DNA from: Pseudoduganella rivuli
GTDB lineage: Bacteria > Pseudomonadota > Gammaproteobacteria > Burkholderiales > Burkholderiaceae_D
DNA length: 64,000 nucleotides
Direction of reading: 5' to 3'
NCBI RefSeq assembly: GCF_009674485.1
Contig: NZ_WKJJ01000015.1
Span: 1 to 64,000 of the forward strand
In this document: positions 50,010-58,917 of the stretch, piece by piece
Layout of the letters: the number at the start of each line of letters is the position of its first letter
How positions within the stretch are numbered: the stretch's first letter is position 1
Notes under the pieces: model-generated
What the model was told of the DNA's origin: nothing
Seen by the model: only the letters and a program-made list of their open reading frames with translations
Database searches by the model: none
Program-made: the position numbers and the translations under genes

Positions 50010-51136
50010 GCCGCCTCCTTTTCCGTGGTGGGCGCCGGCGCGGCCGGCACGGCGGCAGCGGCGGTTTTTTCCTTGCGCTTCCACAGGCCCAGTATTCCTT
50101 TTTGCATGAACAGGGTCACCAGGATGAACAGCAGGCCAAGGGCGAACAGCCACAGGTCCGGGAAGGCCGCCGTGAACCAGCTTTTCAGGCCATTCACGGT
50201 GAACGCGCCCAGGATCGGCCCGATCAGGGTGCCGCGTCCACCCACCGCGGCCCAGATCACGATTTCAATCGAATTGGCCGGCGACATTTCCGATGGATTG
50301 ATGATGCCGACCTGCGGTACGTACAGCGCGCCGGCCACGCCGCACAGCATGGCGGACAAGGTCCACACGAACAATTTGAAACGCAGCGGGTCGTAGCCGA
50401 TGAACATCAGCCGCGATTCCGCATCGCGCACCGCCTGCAGCACGCGGCCCAGCTTCGAGGCGGCGATCCAGCGGCACAGCAGCAGCGCGCCCACCAGGCA
50501 GGCCAGCGTCGCCAGGTACAGCACGGCGCGCGTTTCCGGCGCCGTCACGCTGTGGCCCAGGATGCGCTTGAAGTCCGTGAAGCCGTTATTGCCGCCAAAG
50601 CCGGTGTCGTTGCGGAAGAACAGCAACATGAAGGCATACGTCATCGCTTGCGTGATGATGGAAAAATACACGCCCTTGATGCGCGAGCGGAACGCGAAAT
50701 AGCCGAACACGAACGCGAGCACGCCGGGCACCAATATCGCCAGCGCCATGCAATACCAGAAGCTGCCAGTGCCGGCCCAGTACCACGGGAAGGCGCTCCA
50801 GTCGAGGAACACCATAAAGTCCGGCAAGTCGCTCTGGTAGACGCCATCGCGGCCGATCGCCCGCATCAGATACATGCCGTGCGCATAGGCGCCCAGCGCG
50901 AAGAACAGGCCGTGGCCGAGCGACAGGATGCCGGTATAGCCCCACACCAGGTCCAGCGCCAGCGCGGCAAGCGCATAGCACATGAATTTGCCGCACAGTC
51001 CCATCGCATAGGCCGACACGTGCAGCGCGTGCCCGGGCGGGAACGCCAGGTGCAGCACCGGCAGCGCTGCCGCCGCTGCCGCCACCACTGCCAGCGCGAT
51101 CCACGCGGGCCGGGAAAACATGACGTTGCCGTTCAT
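50006..51136 (-). CDS. urtC: Urea ABC transporter permease UrtC
   Basis: LivM-type permease with about ten membrane segments: DLVWGYTGILSLGHGLFFAL, YAHGMYLMRAIGRDGVY, DFMVFLDW and the coupling region VLQAVRDAESRLMFIGYDPL. The long insert around YQSDLPDFMVFLDW is typical of UrtC. I start at the ATG at 51136, overlapping the urtB stop by four bases (ATGA). 376 residues. Confidence 0.95.
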   Translation of the reverse strand: MNGNVMFSRPAWIALAVVAAAAAALPVLHLAFPPGHALHVSAYAMGLCGKFMCYALAALALDLVWGYTGILSLGHGLFFALGAYAHGMYLMRAIGRDGVYQSDLPDFMVFLDWSAFPWYWAGTGSFWYCMALAILVPGVLAFVFGYFAFRSRIKGVYFSIITQAMTYAFMLLFFRNDTGFGGNNGFTDFKRILGHSVTAPETRAVLYLATLACLVGALLLCRWIAASKLGRVLQAVRDAESRLMFIGYDPLRFKLFVWTLSAMLCGVAGALYVPQVGIINPSEMSPANSIEIVIWAAVGGRGTLIGPILGAFTVNGLKSWFTAAFPDLWLFALGLLFILVTLFMQKGILGLWKRKEKTAAAAVPAAPAPTTEKEAA

Positions 51137-52743
51137 TCGACACTCCTTCCCTTCAGCGCAAACAAGCCTTGCGGGCGGCGCTGGATAAACACGATGATGA
51201 ACACCAGGATCGCGATCTTGGCCAGCACGGCGCCGGCCACCGGTTCCAGCAGCTTGTTGACTTCGCCCAGCCCCAGCGCGGCAATCACGGTGCCGGCCAG
51301 CTGGCCGACGCCACCCAGCACCACCACCATGAAGGAATCGATGATGTAGGCCTGCCCCAGGTCGGGCCCCACGTTGCCCAGCTGCGACAGCGCGGCGCCG
51401 CCCAGCCCGGCAATGCCGGAACCGAGGCCGAACGTCATCATGTCGATGCGGCCGGTGGGCACGCCCACGCAATCGGCCATGCGGCGGTTTTGCATGACGG
51501 CGCGCACGAACAGGCCGAGCCGGGTACGGGTCAGCACCAGCCACACTGCGCCCACCACCAGGAAGGCGAATGCGATGATGGCGATGCGGTTATACGGCAG
51601 CACCAAGGTGCCCAGCACGGTGACGCCGCCCGACATCCACGCGGGATTGGCCACTTCGACGTTTTGCGCGCCGAACAGCGTGCGCACCAGTTGCATCAGC
51701 ATCAGGCTGATGCCCCACGTGGCCAGCAGCGTTTCCAGCGGACGGCCATACAGCCAGCGGATCACCGTGCGCTCCAGCGCCATGCCGGCCAGCGCCGCCA
51801 CGATGAACGATGCCGGCAGCGCGGCCGCCAGGTACCAGTCCACGGCGCCCGGCAAGTAATGGCGGAACAGCGCCTGGCAGCCATACGTGGTGTAGGCGCC
51901 AATCATCAGCAATTCGCCGTGCGCCATGTTGATGATGCCCATCAGGCCGAACGTGATGGCCAGGCCCAGCGCCGCCAGCAACAGCACGCTGCCCAGCGAA
52001 ATGCCGTAAAACAGGTTGCCGATGAATTCCGTGCGCGCGGCGCGGCTGTCGATGGCGTCCAGCGCGGCCCTGGCGGCGGCGCGCACCGCGGCATCGGGTT
52101 CGCCCCCGCTACCGGCCGGCGCCAGCATCGCCTGCAGCGTGCGCCGCACGGCGGGGTCCGTGCTGCCGGCCAGCGCCAGCGCGGCGTCGCGGCGGGTGGC
52201 GGTATCGGCCGCGCGCAAGTCCGCTGTTGCCGTCAACTGGCGCAGCAGGGCGGCAATCTCCGCATCGGTTTCCGCCGCGGCGGCCTTGCGCAGCAGCGCC
52301 GTTTGCGCCGCATCCGGTTCGCTGCCCTGCAACGAACGCGCCGCGGCCAGCCGTTCCGCGCGCTGCGGCGACAGCAGCGCCAGGCCGGACAGCGCGGCGT
52401 CGACGGCGCCGCGCAAGCGGTTGTTGACGACGATGCCGTCCAGCGTCGCCGGCGCGGTGACGGCCTTGCCGCTGGCCGCGTCGACAGCGCTGCCGCCATC
52501 GACGATGAACACCTTGCCGTCCGGCGTGGCGTACAGGGTTTCGTTTTTCAGTGCATGCAGCACGCGGGCCGCATCGTCATCGGCTTGCGCCGCGATGTCG
52601 GATACGGCTTGCATGCGCGCATCGGGGTCGTCGCCCGCCAGTGCCTGCAAGGCGGCGGGGGCGACGGCGGCATGCGCCACCAGCCCTACGCTGCCTTGCA
52701 GGACCAGCGCGGCACTGCACAGCAGGTAGCGCCAGGTTTTCAT
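51133..52743 (-). CDS. urtB: Urea ABC transporter permease UrtB
   Basis: LivH-type permease. The first 24 residues are a signal sequence, followed by an Ala-rich periplasmic helical-repeat region (about 25-235), the feature that separates UrtB from LivH; the membrane part follows (LGLAITFGLMGIINMAHGELLM, QNRRMADCVGVPTGRIDMMTF). 536 residues is normal for UrtB. It lies 16 bases after urtA and overlaps urtC. Confidence 0.95.
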   Translation of the reverse strand: MKTWRYLLCSAALVLQGSVGLVAHAAVAPAALQALAGDDPDARMQAVSDIAAQADDDAARVLHALKNETLYATPDGKVFIVDGGSAVDAASGKAVTAPATLDGIVVNNRLRGAVDAALSGLALLSPQRAERLAAARSLQGSEPDAAQTALLRKAAAAETDAEIAALLRQLTATADLRAADTATRRDAALALAGSTDPAVRRTLQAMLAPAGSGGEPDAAVRAAARAALDAIDSRAARTEFIGNLFYGISLGSVLLLAALGLAITFGLMGIINMAHGELLMIGAYTTYGCQALFRHYLPGAVDWYLAAALPASFIVAALAGMALERTVIRWLYGRPLETLLATWGISLMLMQLVRTLFGAQNVEVANPAWMSGGVTVLGTLVLPYNRIAIIAFAFLVVGAVWLVLTRTRLGLFVRAVMQNRRMADCVGVPTGRIDMMTFGLGSGIAGLGGAALSQLGNVGPDLGQAYIIDSFMVVVLGGVGQLAGTVIAALGLGEVNKLLEPVAGAVLAKIAILVFIIVFIQRRPQGLFALKGRSVE

Positions 52744-52759
52744 CAGTGGTCTCCCGGGA

Positions 52760-54007
52760 TCACATGCTTTGCTTGCCTTCGTTACCCTTGATGAAAGGGC
52801 TCCATGGCTGGGCGCGCAGCGGCGCCTTGGTTTTCCACACCACGCTGAACTGGCCGTCGCCCTTGATCTCGCCGATCATCACCGGCTTGTGCAAGTGGTG
52901 GTTGGTGGCGTCCATGGTCAGGGTGAAGCCGGACGGCGACTGGAAGGTCTGGCCGCCCATCGCGGCAATCACCTTGTCGGTATCGGTGGACTTGGCTTTT
53001 TCCACGGCTTGCGCCCACATGTGGATGCCGACGTAGGTCGCTTCCATCGGGTCGTTGGTGACGGCGCCGCCCGCGTTCGGCAATTTCTTCGCCGTGGCGT
53101 ACGCCTTCCACTTCTTGATGAATTCCGTGTTGACGGGGTTCTTCACGGACTGGAAGTAATTCCATGCGGCCAGGTGGCCCACCAGTGGCTTGGTGTCGAC
53201 GCCGCGCAATTCCTCTTCGCCCACCGAGAACGCCACCACCGGCACGTCGGTGGCTTTCAGGCCCGCGTTGCCCAGCTCCTTGTAGAACGGCACGTTGGAG
53301 TCGCCATTGATGGTGGAAATCACGGCCGTCTTGCCGCCCGCCGCGAACTTCTTGATGTTGGCGACGATGGTCTGGTAATCGGCATGGCCGAACGGCGTGT
53401 ACGCTTCATCGATGTCGCTGTCTTTCACGCCCTTGCTCTTCAGGTAGGCGCGCAGGATTTTATTGGTGGTGCGCGGGTACACGTAATCGGTGCCCAGCAG
53501 CACGAAGCGCTTGGCGCCGCCGCCTTCCTTGCTCATCAGGTACTCGACTGCCGGGATGGCTTGCTGGTTGGGCGCGGCGCCCGTGTAAAACACGTTCTTT
53601 TCCAGTTCCTCGCCTTCATACTGGACCGGGTAGAACAGCAAGCCATTCAATTCCTTGAACACCGGCAGCACGGACTTGCGCGACACCGACGTCCAGCAGC
53701 CGAACACGGCCGCCACCTTGTCGTTGGCGATCAGCTGGCGCGCTTTTTCCGCGAACAGCGGCCAGTTCGACGCCGGGTCGACCACCACTGGTTCCAGCTT
53801 CTTGCCCAGGACGCCGCCCTTGGCATTGATTTCATCGATGGTCATCAGCGCCACGTCTTTCAGCGACGTTTCGGAAATCGCCATCGTGCCCGACAGCGAA
53901 TGCAGGATGCCGACCTTGATGGTGTCGGTGGCGTAAGCCGGCAGGCCGGCGGCCAGCAGGGCGGCAGCGGCGGCAATGCGGGTAACGAAGTTACGGCGTG
54001 CTTGCAT
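52760..54007 (-). CDS. urtA: Urea ABC transporter substrate-binding protein UrtA
   Basis: Periplasmic receptor: signal peptide ending LPAYA/TDT, then IKVGILHSLSGTMAISETSL, FGCWTSVSRKSVLPVFKE, LLFYPVQYEGEE, VLLGTDYVYPRTTNKI, HMWAQAVEKAKSTDTDKV and a C-terminal PWSPFIKGNEGK. These long motifs are diagnostic of UrtA among Liv-type receptors. I start at the ATG at 54007 (MQARRNF). Urea or short amides are the likely ligands. No urease genes are in the window. Confidence 0.96.
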   Translation of the reverse strand: MQARRNFVTRIAAAAALLAAGLPAYATDTIKVGILHSLSGTMAISETSLKDVALMTIDEINAKGGVLGKKLEPVVVDPASNWPLFAEKARQLIANDKVAAVFGCWTSVSRKSVLPVFKELNGLLFYPVQYEGEELEKNVFYTGAAPNQQAIPAVEYLMSKEGGGAKRFVLLGTDYVYPRTTNKILRAYLKSKGVKDSDIDEAYTPFGHADYQTIVANIKKFAAGGKTAVISTINGDSNVPFYKELGNAGLKATDVPVVAFSVGEEELRGVDTKPLVGHLAAWNYFQSVKNPVNTEFIKKWKAYATAKKLPNAGGAVTNDPMEATYVGIHMWAQAVEKAKSTDTDKVIAAMGGQTFQSPSGFTLTMDATNHHLHKPVMIGEIKGDGQFSVVWKTKAPLRAQPWSPFIKGNEGKQSM

Positions 54008-54038
54008 GGTGTCTCTCCTTGATCCGGTAGTGGGGGGT

Positions 54039-55160
54039 TCAGTACTGCAGTTGCAGCGCAACGGCGAATTTCGACAGGCTCGGCGCGCTGGTGGTCTTGG
54101 TGCGGCTGTACAGGGCGGTCAGCTGGGCGTTGTAGCCATCGATGATGTAATGCAGGCCGGCGTCGGCCTGGCGGGTATCGAGGTTGGTATCGGGCGAGAA
54201 TTTCTGGTAGCGCACGAACGGTTGCAGCTTGCCGGCGCCGGCCGCGAACAGGTAAGCGGCGCCGGCCGAATACGCCTTGCCCTGCTCGGACTTGATGACG
54301 CCATCCGTGTCATAGTCGTAGTACGCGGCTTCCACGGAAAACGCGCCGCCGGGCACGCGTTTTTCCAGCAGGAAGTCGACGTTCCACGACGTGTAGTCGC
54401 CGACGCCGGCCGTGGTCAGCACGCCTTTCGATTGCTGGCGCGCGGCAAAACCGATCGCGAGGATGTCTTTCGAACCGAGATAATTGCCGGTGCCGTAATA
54501 GCCGGGTTCCGCGTCCCAGAAGTCGTATTGCACGCGGCCCGCGTACATCAGGCTGTCCGAGGCCTTGACGCCGGCCGCCTTGGCCTGGTTTTGCGTCAGC
54601 GAACCGATACCGAAGGTATGGCCTTCGAATGCGCCGAACGAGTATCCCAGCTTGCCGTCGGCCGCGTTACCCCACGCCACCACGCCATCGTCGCGGCCAC
54701 GGAAGATGCCGCCGTTATAGCCATAGCGCGACGCCACACCTGCCCAGTAACCGCCGCCCAGCGAATAATAGGGACCGGCCATGTTGGCGCGGTCGCTGGG
54801 CGACAGCAGGCGGCCGGCCCAGATGTTCAGTTCCGGGGAAATGGCGAACTGCCCGGCCGCATCCATCACGCGCACTTGGTTGCCGTCCCATTCGGTATTG
54901 AGCATGCCGCCGATCTGCTTGTTCAGCGACGCGCCGAAGAACAGGCGGGCGCTGTCCAGGTTGAAATCGTTCGAGCGCGACGTGCCGTTCGGCGCCGCGT
55001 CTTCCATGCTGGTATAGCTGGCGCGCATGCCGAAGCCGACGCTGACCGACTGGCCATTGCCGAACGGGATCGTGGCGCCCGCCTGTGCGGACAACGGTGC
55101 CGATGCTGCCAGCGCCGCCAGCAGCATCAGGCACGCTGGGGATAACGGTGTGACGTTCAT
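54039..55160 (-). CDS. Outer-membrane porin (FmdC-like) upstream of urtA
   Basis: Signal peptide to about residue 28 (LSAQAGA), then beta-strand-rich sequence with alternating aromatics ending FAVALQLQY, the terminal aromatic needed for outer-membrane insertion. It resembles the FmdC-type porin reported with amide/urea uptake genes in methylotrophs. It lies 31 bases before urtA on the same strand, so it probably lets urea or short amides into the periplasm for UrtA. The exact porin family was not confirmed. Confidence 0.85.
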   Translation of the reverse strand: MNVTPLSPACLMLLAALAASAPLSAQAGATIPFGNGQSVSVGFGMRASYTSMEDAAPNGTSRSNDFNLDSARLFFGASLNKQIGGMLNTEWDGNQVRVMDAAGQFAISPELNIWAGRLLSPSDRANMAGPYYSLGGGYWAGVASRYGYNGGIFRGRDDGVVAWGNAADGKLGYSFGAFEGHTFGIGSLTQNQAKAAGVKASDSLMYAGRVQYDFWDAEPGYYGTGNYLGSKDILAIGFAARQQSKGVLTTAGVGDYTSWNVDFLLEKRVPGGAFSVEAAYYDYDTDGVIKSEQGKAYSAGAAYLFAAGAGKLQPFVRYQKFSPDTNLDTRQADAGLHYIIDGYNAQLTALYSRTKTTSAPSLSKFAVALQLQY

Positions 55161-55209
55161 TCCGGGCCTCTCTCATGTGGTGGTGATGTGATGACATGAG
55201 ATTAACCAC

Positions 55210-55245
55210 CGTATGCTGCACTGCACATACGTCAACTGACGTATG
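55210..55245 (-). promoter_or_regulatory. Three-half-site dyad upstream of porin-urtABCDE
   Basis: A perfect 9-bp inverted repeat, CATACGTCA and TGACGTATG with a 2-base gap (55226-55245), plus a third half-site CGTATG (55210-55215) facing the first. It lies 50-85 bases before the porin ATG, where an activator would bind. The 2-base gap makes it unlikely to be a terminator of the MFS gene that ends at 55290. The cognate protein is unknown; the LuxR-type regulator at 47544 is a candidate. Confidence 0.55.
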
Positions 55246-55289
55246 CCGCCGGCCCGGAATGGCTGGCAGATTGCGGATTGACAGGGAAC

Positions 55290-56705
55290 TTATTGGGAAC
55301 GTGACGCGCGCAATGCTGCGGTGAACGCCGCCGGGCCGGCCGCCAGCGCGGCCGCGGCCAGCAGCAGCGCACACGACACCAGCACGCCATGGCGCGTGCC
55401 GGCGATGGCGTCCAGCGCCACCGGCGACGCCGCCAGCGCGCCATACACGGCCACGCCCAGCGCGCCGCCCACCTGGCGCGCGGCGTTCAGGACACCGGAC
55501 GCGGTGCCCGCCAGGCGCGGCTCCACGGCCGACAGAATCGACGTCGTCATGGGCGGCACCGCCAGTCCCATGCCGGCCGGGATCAGCATCAGCCCCGGCA
55601 CCATGGCCGCCACCGCCGCATCGGCCCCGATGCCGGCCAGCGCCAGCAACGCATAGCCGGCTGCGGCAATCAGCGCGCCGGCGATCATCGGCACGCGGGT
55701 GCCGTAGCGCGCCACCACGCGGCCGCTGGCCAGGTTCGACAGAATGAAGGTGCCCGTCAGCGGCAGGAACACCAGGCCCGCCTGCATCGCGGTCATGCCG
55801 CGCAATTGCTGCAGATACAGGCTGAACACGAACACCACGCCATAGTAGGCAAAGTTGACCAGCACGCCGAACAGCACGGCGCGGCGGAAGGCGCCGCTGG
55901 CAAACAGCGACAGCGGCAACATGGGCGCCGCGCTGCCGGTTTCCACCACAACAAACAGCACGCCCGTCGCCACTGCCAGCACCAGCGCCCCCAGGACCAC
56001 CGGATGCGTCCATCCCAGCACATGCACTTCGATCACGGCGCCAACAAAGGTGGTCAGCGCCACGATGGCCAGGAGCTGCCCCGGCCAGTCGAACGCGCGC
56101 TGCGGGTCGCGTCCCGCCGCTGCCGGCACCGACCGCAACGTCAGCCAGGCGCCCGCCACGCACAGCGGCACGTTGACCCAGAAAATACTGCGCCAGCCCG
56201 CCAGTTCCAGCAGCGCGGCGCCCAGCACAGGGCCGGCGGCAATCGAGACGCCGCCGGCCGCCGTCCACCAGCCCACGGCCTTGGCCAGCAATGACTTGTC
56301 ATGGCCGTAGGCGGCATTCAGGATCGCCAGCGAACTGGGCACCAGCAGCGCGGCGCCTACGCCCTGCGCGGCGCGGGCCAGGTTCAGCGCGGTGGCGCCG
56401 GGCGCCAGCGCACAGGCCAGCGACGCCAGCGTGAACAGCGCGAAGCCGGCCAGGAAAGCGCGGCGCGAACCGGATTTGTCGCCCAGCACGCCGGCCGACA
56501 GCAGGAACACGGCAAAGCCCAGCGTATAGGCATCGACGACCCATTGCAGTTGCGCCACATGCGCATCGAGATCAACGGCAATGCGCGGCAGCGCGACATT
56601 GACGATGGTGACGTCGAGCTGGACGATGACGAAGGCAAAGCTGCATGCCAACAAGACCAGGGGCGATGTCGCCGGAGTGGAGGGGGGAGTGTGTGCGGTT
56701 TTCAT
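55290..56705 (-). CDS. MFS transporter, DHA2 (EmrB/QacA) family
   Basis: Proton-driven exporter of about 14 membrane helices. Motif A is modified (LGDKSGSRRAFL), the N-terminal motif is QLDVTIVNVALPRIAVDL, with WVDAYTLGFAVFLLSAGVL and motif C-like GPVLGAALLELAGWRSIFWVN. I start at the ATG at 56705 (MKTAHTPP). Divergent from a LysR regulator across 76 bases, the usual layout for an inducible exporter. Substrate unknown. Confidence 0.93.
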   Translation of the reverse strand: MKTAHTPPSTPATSPLVLLACSFAFVIVQLDVTIVNVALPRIAVDLDAHVAQLQWVVDAYTLGFAVFLLSAGVLGDKSGSRRAFLAGFALFTLASLACALAPGATALNLARAAQGVGAALLVPSSLAILNAAYGHDKSLLAKAVGWWTAAGGVSIAAGPVLGAALLELAGWRSIFWVNVPLCVAGAWLTLRSVPAAAGRDPQRAFDWPGQLLAIVALTTFVGAVIEVHVLGWTHPVVLGALVLAVATGVLFVVVETGSAAPMLPLSLFASGAFRRAVLFGVLVNFAYYGVVFVFSLYLQQLRGMTAMQAGLVFLPLTGTFILSNLASGRVVARYGTRVPMIAGALIAAAGYALLALAGIGADAAVAAMVPGLMLIPAGMGLAVPPMTTSILSAVEPRLAGTASGVLNAARQVGGALGVAVYGALAASPVALDAIAGTRHGVLVSCALLLAAAALAAGPAAFTAALRASRSQ

Positions 56706-56781
56706 GCATTCACTGTAGCCGCCTTTACGCATCCGATAAAATGAATAATACTGAATGAAACCATCTCAAAGCGAGAACATC

Positions 56782-57636
56782 ATGGATTTGTCGGCATTGC
56801 GCATCTTTAAGGCCGTGGCGGAAGAAGGCAGCGTGACCCAGGCCGCCGCGCGGCTGCATCGCGTGCAGTCGAATGTTTCGGCCCGGCTGGGCCAGCTGGA
56901 AGAAGGCTTGGGCGTGGCGCTGTTCCATCGCACCGGGCGGCGCATGCTGATGACTGTCGAAGGTGAGCGCTTACTTTCGTATGCCGACCGCTTGCTGCAA
57001 CTGGCGGAAGAAGCGCAGGCGGCCGTGGCCGGGGGGCGCGAGCCGGCCGGCTTGCTGCGCATCGGGTCCATGGAAACCACGGCCGCCGCGCGTTTGCCGG
57101 CCGTGCTGGCCGCCTTTCACCGCTCCTATCCCGACGTGGATTTGCAGCTGGAAACCGCGCCGACGGATCCACTGATTCAAGGCGTGCTGAACCACAAGCT
57201 CGACGTGGCGCTGGTGGCCGCGCCGGTCAACCATCATGAACTGGTGCAACACGCCGTGTTTGACGAAGAACTGGTGTTGTTAACGGGGCATGGGCATCCG
57301 CCTGTGGCGTCGCCGCACGATGTGGGACGCCGCGCGTTGCTGGCGTTCCGTACCGGGTGTGTCTACCGGAGAATGCTGGAAGCGTGGTTTGCGGAAAGCG
57401 GCGTGCCGCTGGCGCGCGTGTCGGAATTCGGTACCTTCGAAGCCATCATCGGCTGCGTGGCGGCCGGCATGGGCGTGGCCGTGATGCCGAAGGAAATCAT
57501 GCAGTTACGGGATTACCGGGGCACGGTGGCGATCCATCCGTTGCCGGACCACATCGCCCGCGTGCAAACCATGCTGGTGTGGCGCAGCGACGTGCTGCAC
57601 CACCCGGCGCGCGCCGCATTCGCGGCGGCGTTTTAA
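56782..57636 (+). CDS. LysR family regulator of the divergent MFS gene
   Basis: A winged-helix N-terminus (MDLSALRIFKAVAEEGSVTQ, RLHRVQSNVSARLGQLEEGL) and an effector domain (about 88-280, LLRIGSMETTAAARLPAVLA). QSNVSARLGQLE is typical of the CzcR/YwbI-like group linked to exporters. I start at the ATG at 56782 (MDLSALRIF). CATTCA and TGAATG face each other in the shared intergenic region and may be part of its operator. Confidence 0.93.
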   Translation: MDLSALRIFKAVAEEGSVTQAAARLHRVQSNVSARLGQLEEGLGVALFHRTGRRMLMTVEGERLLSYADRLLQLAEEAQAAVAGGREPAGLLRIGSMETTAAARLPAVLAAFHRSYPDVDLQLETAPTDPLIQGVLNHKLDVALVAAPVNHHELVQHAVFDEELVLLTGHGHPPVASPHDVGRRALLAFRTGCVYRRMLEAWFAESGVPLARVSEFGTFEAIIGCVAAGMGVAVMPKEIMQLRDYRGTVAIHPLPDHIARVQTMLVWRSDVLHHPARAAFAAAF

Positions 57637-57803
57637 AGCCCGCACACTCGCGATACGCTGCTCAGTGAAATCCCGCTGGTGAGCGCCCGGCCGACGCAAC
57701 CGGCTTTTTGCCAGCCATTGTCCGTCAGGGCAATACCGCCGACGACAATGGCCAGGAACAGCCCGACCATGATCAGGACGCCTTTGAAGAGATCGTTATT
57801 CAT
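57633..57803 (-). CDS. Small single-span membrane protein (56 aa)
   Basis: ATG at 57803 opens a 56-codon frame MNNDLFKGVLIMVGLFLAIV..., with one hydrophobic helix (about 7-26) followed by a short tail DNGWQKAGCVGRAL. GGAA lies nine bases upstream. The stop overlaps the 3' end of the convergent LysR gene by four bases. No family recognised. The coherent amphipathic layout and start support a real gene, but its shortness leaves doubt. Confidence 0.55.
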   Translation of the reverse strand: MNNDLFKGVLIMVGLFLAIVVGGIALTDNGWQKAGCVGRALTSGISLSSVSRVCGL

Positions 57804-57861
57804 GCGTTATATTTCCGCAGGGCAATTAATTAATGCGCCATTGTAGCGCGTGCCTGCAACG

Positions 57862-58263
57862 CTAGGCAATCGGCGCCAGCACATAGTCAAACGTGTAAAA
57901 GTGTTTCCCGTTTTCCATGCGTATATCCAGTTTACCACTGAGGCCCGTCAAGTCGCCGCTGCCGGAATCCGGCACCACCAGCACGCTGAGGCTGGGTTCG
58001 CCACGGTCCATGATGCCGTTGTGCTGCAGCGTGAACCCGCCCTTCAGACCATCCAGGTTGCCTTCGACCCGCTCCATCGCGACGTAACCGGCCGAGTTCG
58101 GCCGCGATCCCATGAAGCTCAGCATTTCGCCATTGCCGCTGGCCGCCAGCGCGCCGTGGTAGCGCTTGTCCAGCACCATGCGGCCCAGGCCAAAGCCGGA
58201 CGCGCCGACCGACATCCGTTCCGGCGTCATCGTGACGTCGAATTCTCCAGTTACGACAGGCAT
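57862..58263 (-). CDS. DUF3224 domain protein
   Basis: 133-residue protein of the DUF3224 family: GEFDVTMTP, LGRMVLDKRYHGALAASGNGEML, GYVAMERVEGNLDGLKGGFTLQHNG and the C-terminal DLTGLSGKLDIRMENGKHFYTFDY. A compact beta-barrel is likely; function unknown. It is 24 bases downstream of the DUF1697 gene on the same strand and may be cotranscribed. Confidence 0.9.
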   Translation of the reverse strand: MPVVTGEFDVTMTPERMSVGASGFGLGRMVLDKRYHGALAASGNGEMLSFMGSRPNSAGYVAMERVEGNLDGLKGGFTLQHNGIMDRGEPSLSVLVVPDSGSGDLTGLSGKLDIRMENGKHFYTFDYVLAPIA

Positions 58264-58287
58264 AGTTGGCTCCTAGCAGGGTCAGAA

Positions 58288-58836
58288 TCAAGTTGGTTCG
58301 CACGCCAGCGCGTGCAGTTTGCTGATGGTGCTCCAGTTGCGCGTCGTCACGCCATCGCCCAGCAGCTTGCCCATGGCGGCCGCCACGCGGCTGGCCAGGA
58401 TGCCGTCCGCACACCACAGGTAGGCAGCCCAGCGGCCCAGCGCGAACGCCTCAGGTTCCCAGTGCTGGCGCGCCAGCGGCACCAGCAGTTCGCGGTCGGC
58501 CGGGTTATGCAAGACCGCCACCAGCAGGCGGGACGGATCGCCCGCCACACTGTCGAGACAATTGTCTTGCACCACGTGCGCCAGTTGCTCGGCATCGAGC
58601 ACTGTCACTTGCGACGCCACACCCAGCTTCAACACCAGCGCCTCTTCGATTTCCATGGCGGCGTCGACGGTGCGCGCCTGGGGACAGTCATAAATCACGT
58701 TGCCGCTGTTGAGCAGCGTGCGTACCCCGGTAAATCCCAGCCCGGTCAGCAAGGTCCGCAAGTCAGCCATCGCCACGCGCTTGGCGCGGCCCACGTTAAT
58801 TCCCCGCAGCAATGCAATCTGCCTGCGTGTACCCAT
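58288..58836 (-). CDS. DUF1697 domain protein
   Basis: 182 residues with the family start RRQIALLRGINVGRAKRVAM, then LGFTGVRTLLNSGNVIYDC and the C-terminal TTRNWSTISKLHAL. These hallmarks cover the whole DUF1697 length. No catalytic residues are known for the family and no function can be stated. Confidence 0.92.
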   Translation of the reverse strand: MGTRRQIALLRGINVGRAKRVAMADLRTLLTGLGFTGVRTLLNSGNVIYDCPQARTVDAAMEIEEALVLKLGVASQVTVLDAEQLAHVVQDNCLDSVAGDPSRLLVAVLHNPADRELLVPLARQHWEPEAFALGRWAAYLWCADGILASRVAAAMGKLLGDGVTTRNWSTISKLHALACEPT

Positions 58837-58917
58837 ACTTCATTCTCCTGATGTTGCACGGCGCCAGTATGGGGCAGATGGCAGGGACGCGGCGCGCCGG
58901 TTGAATGCAGATGCAAC

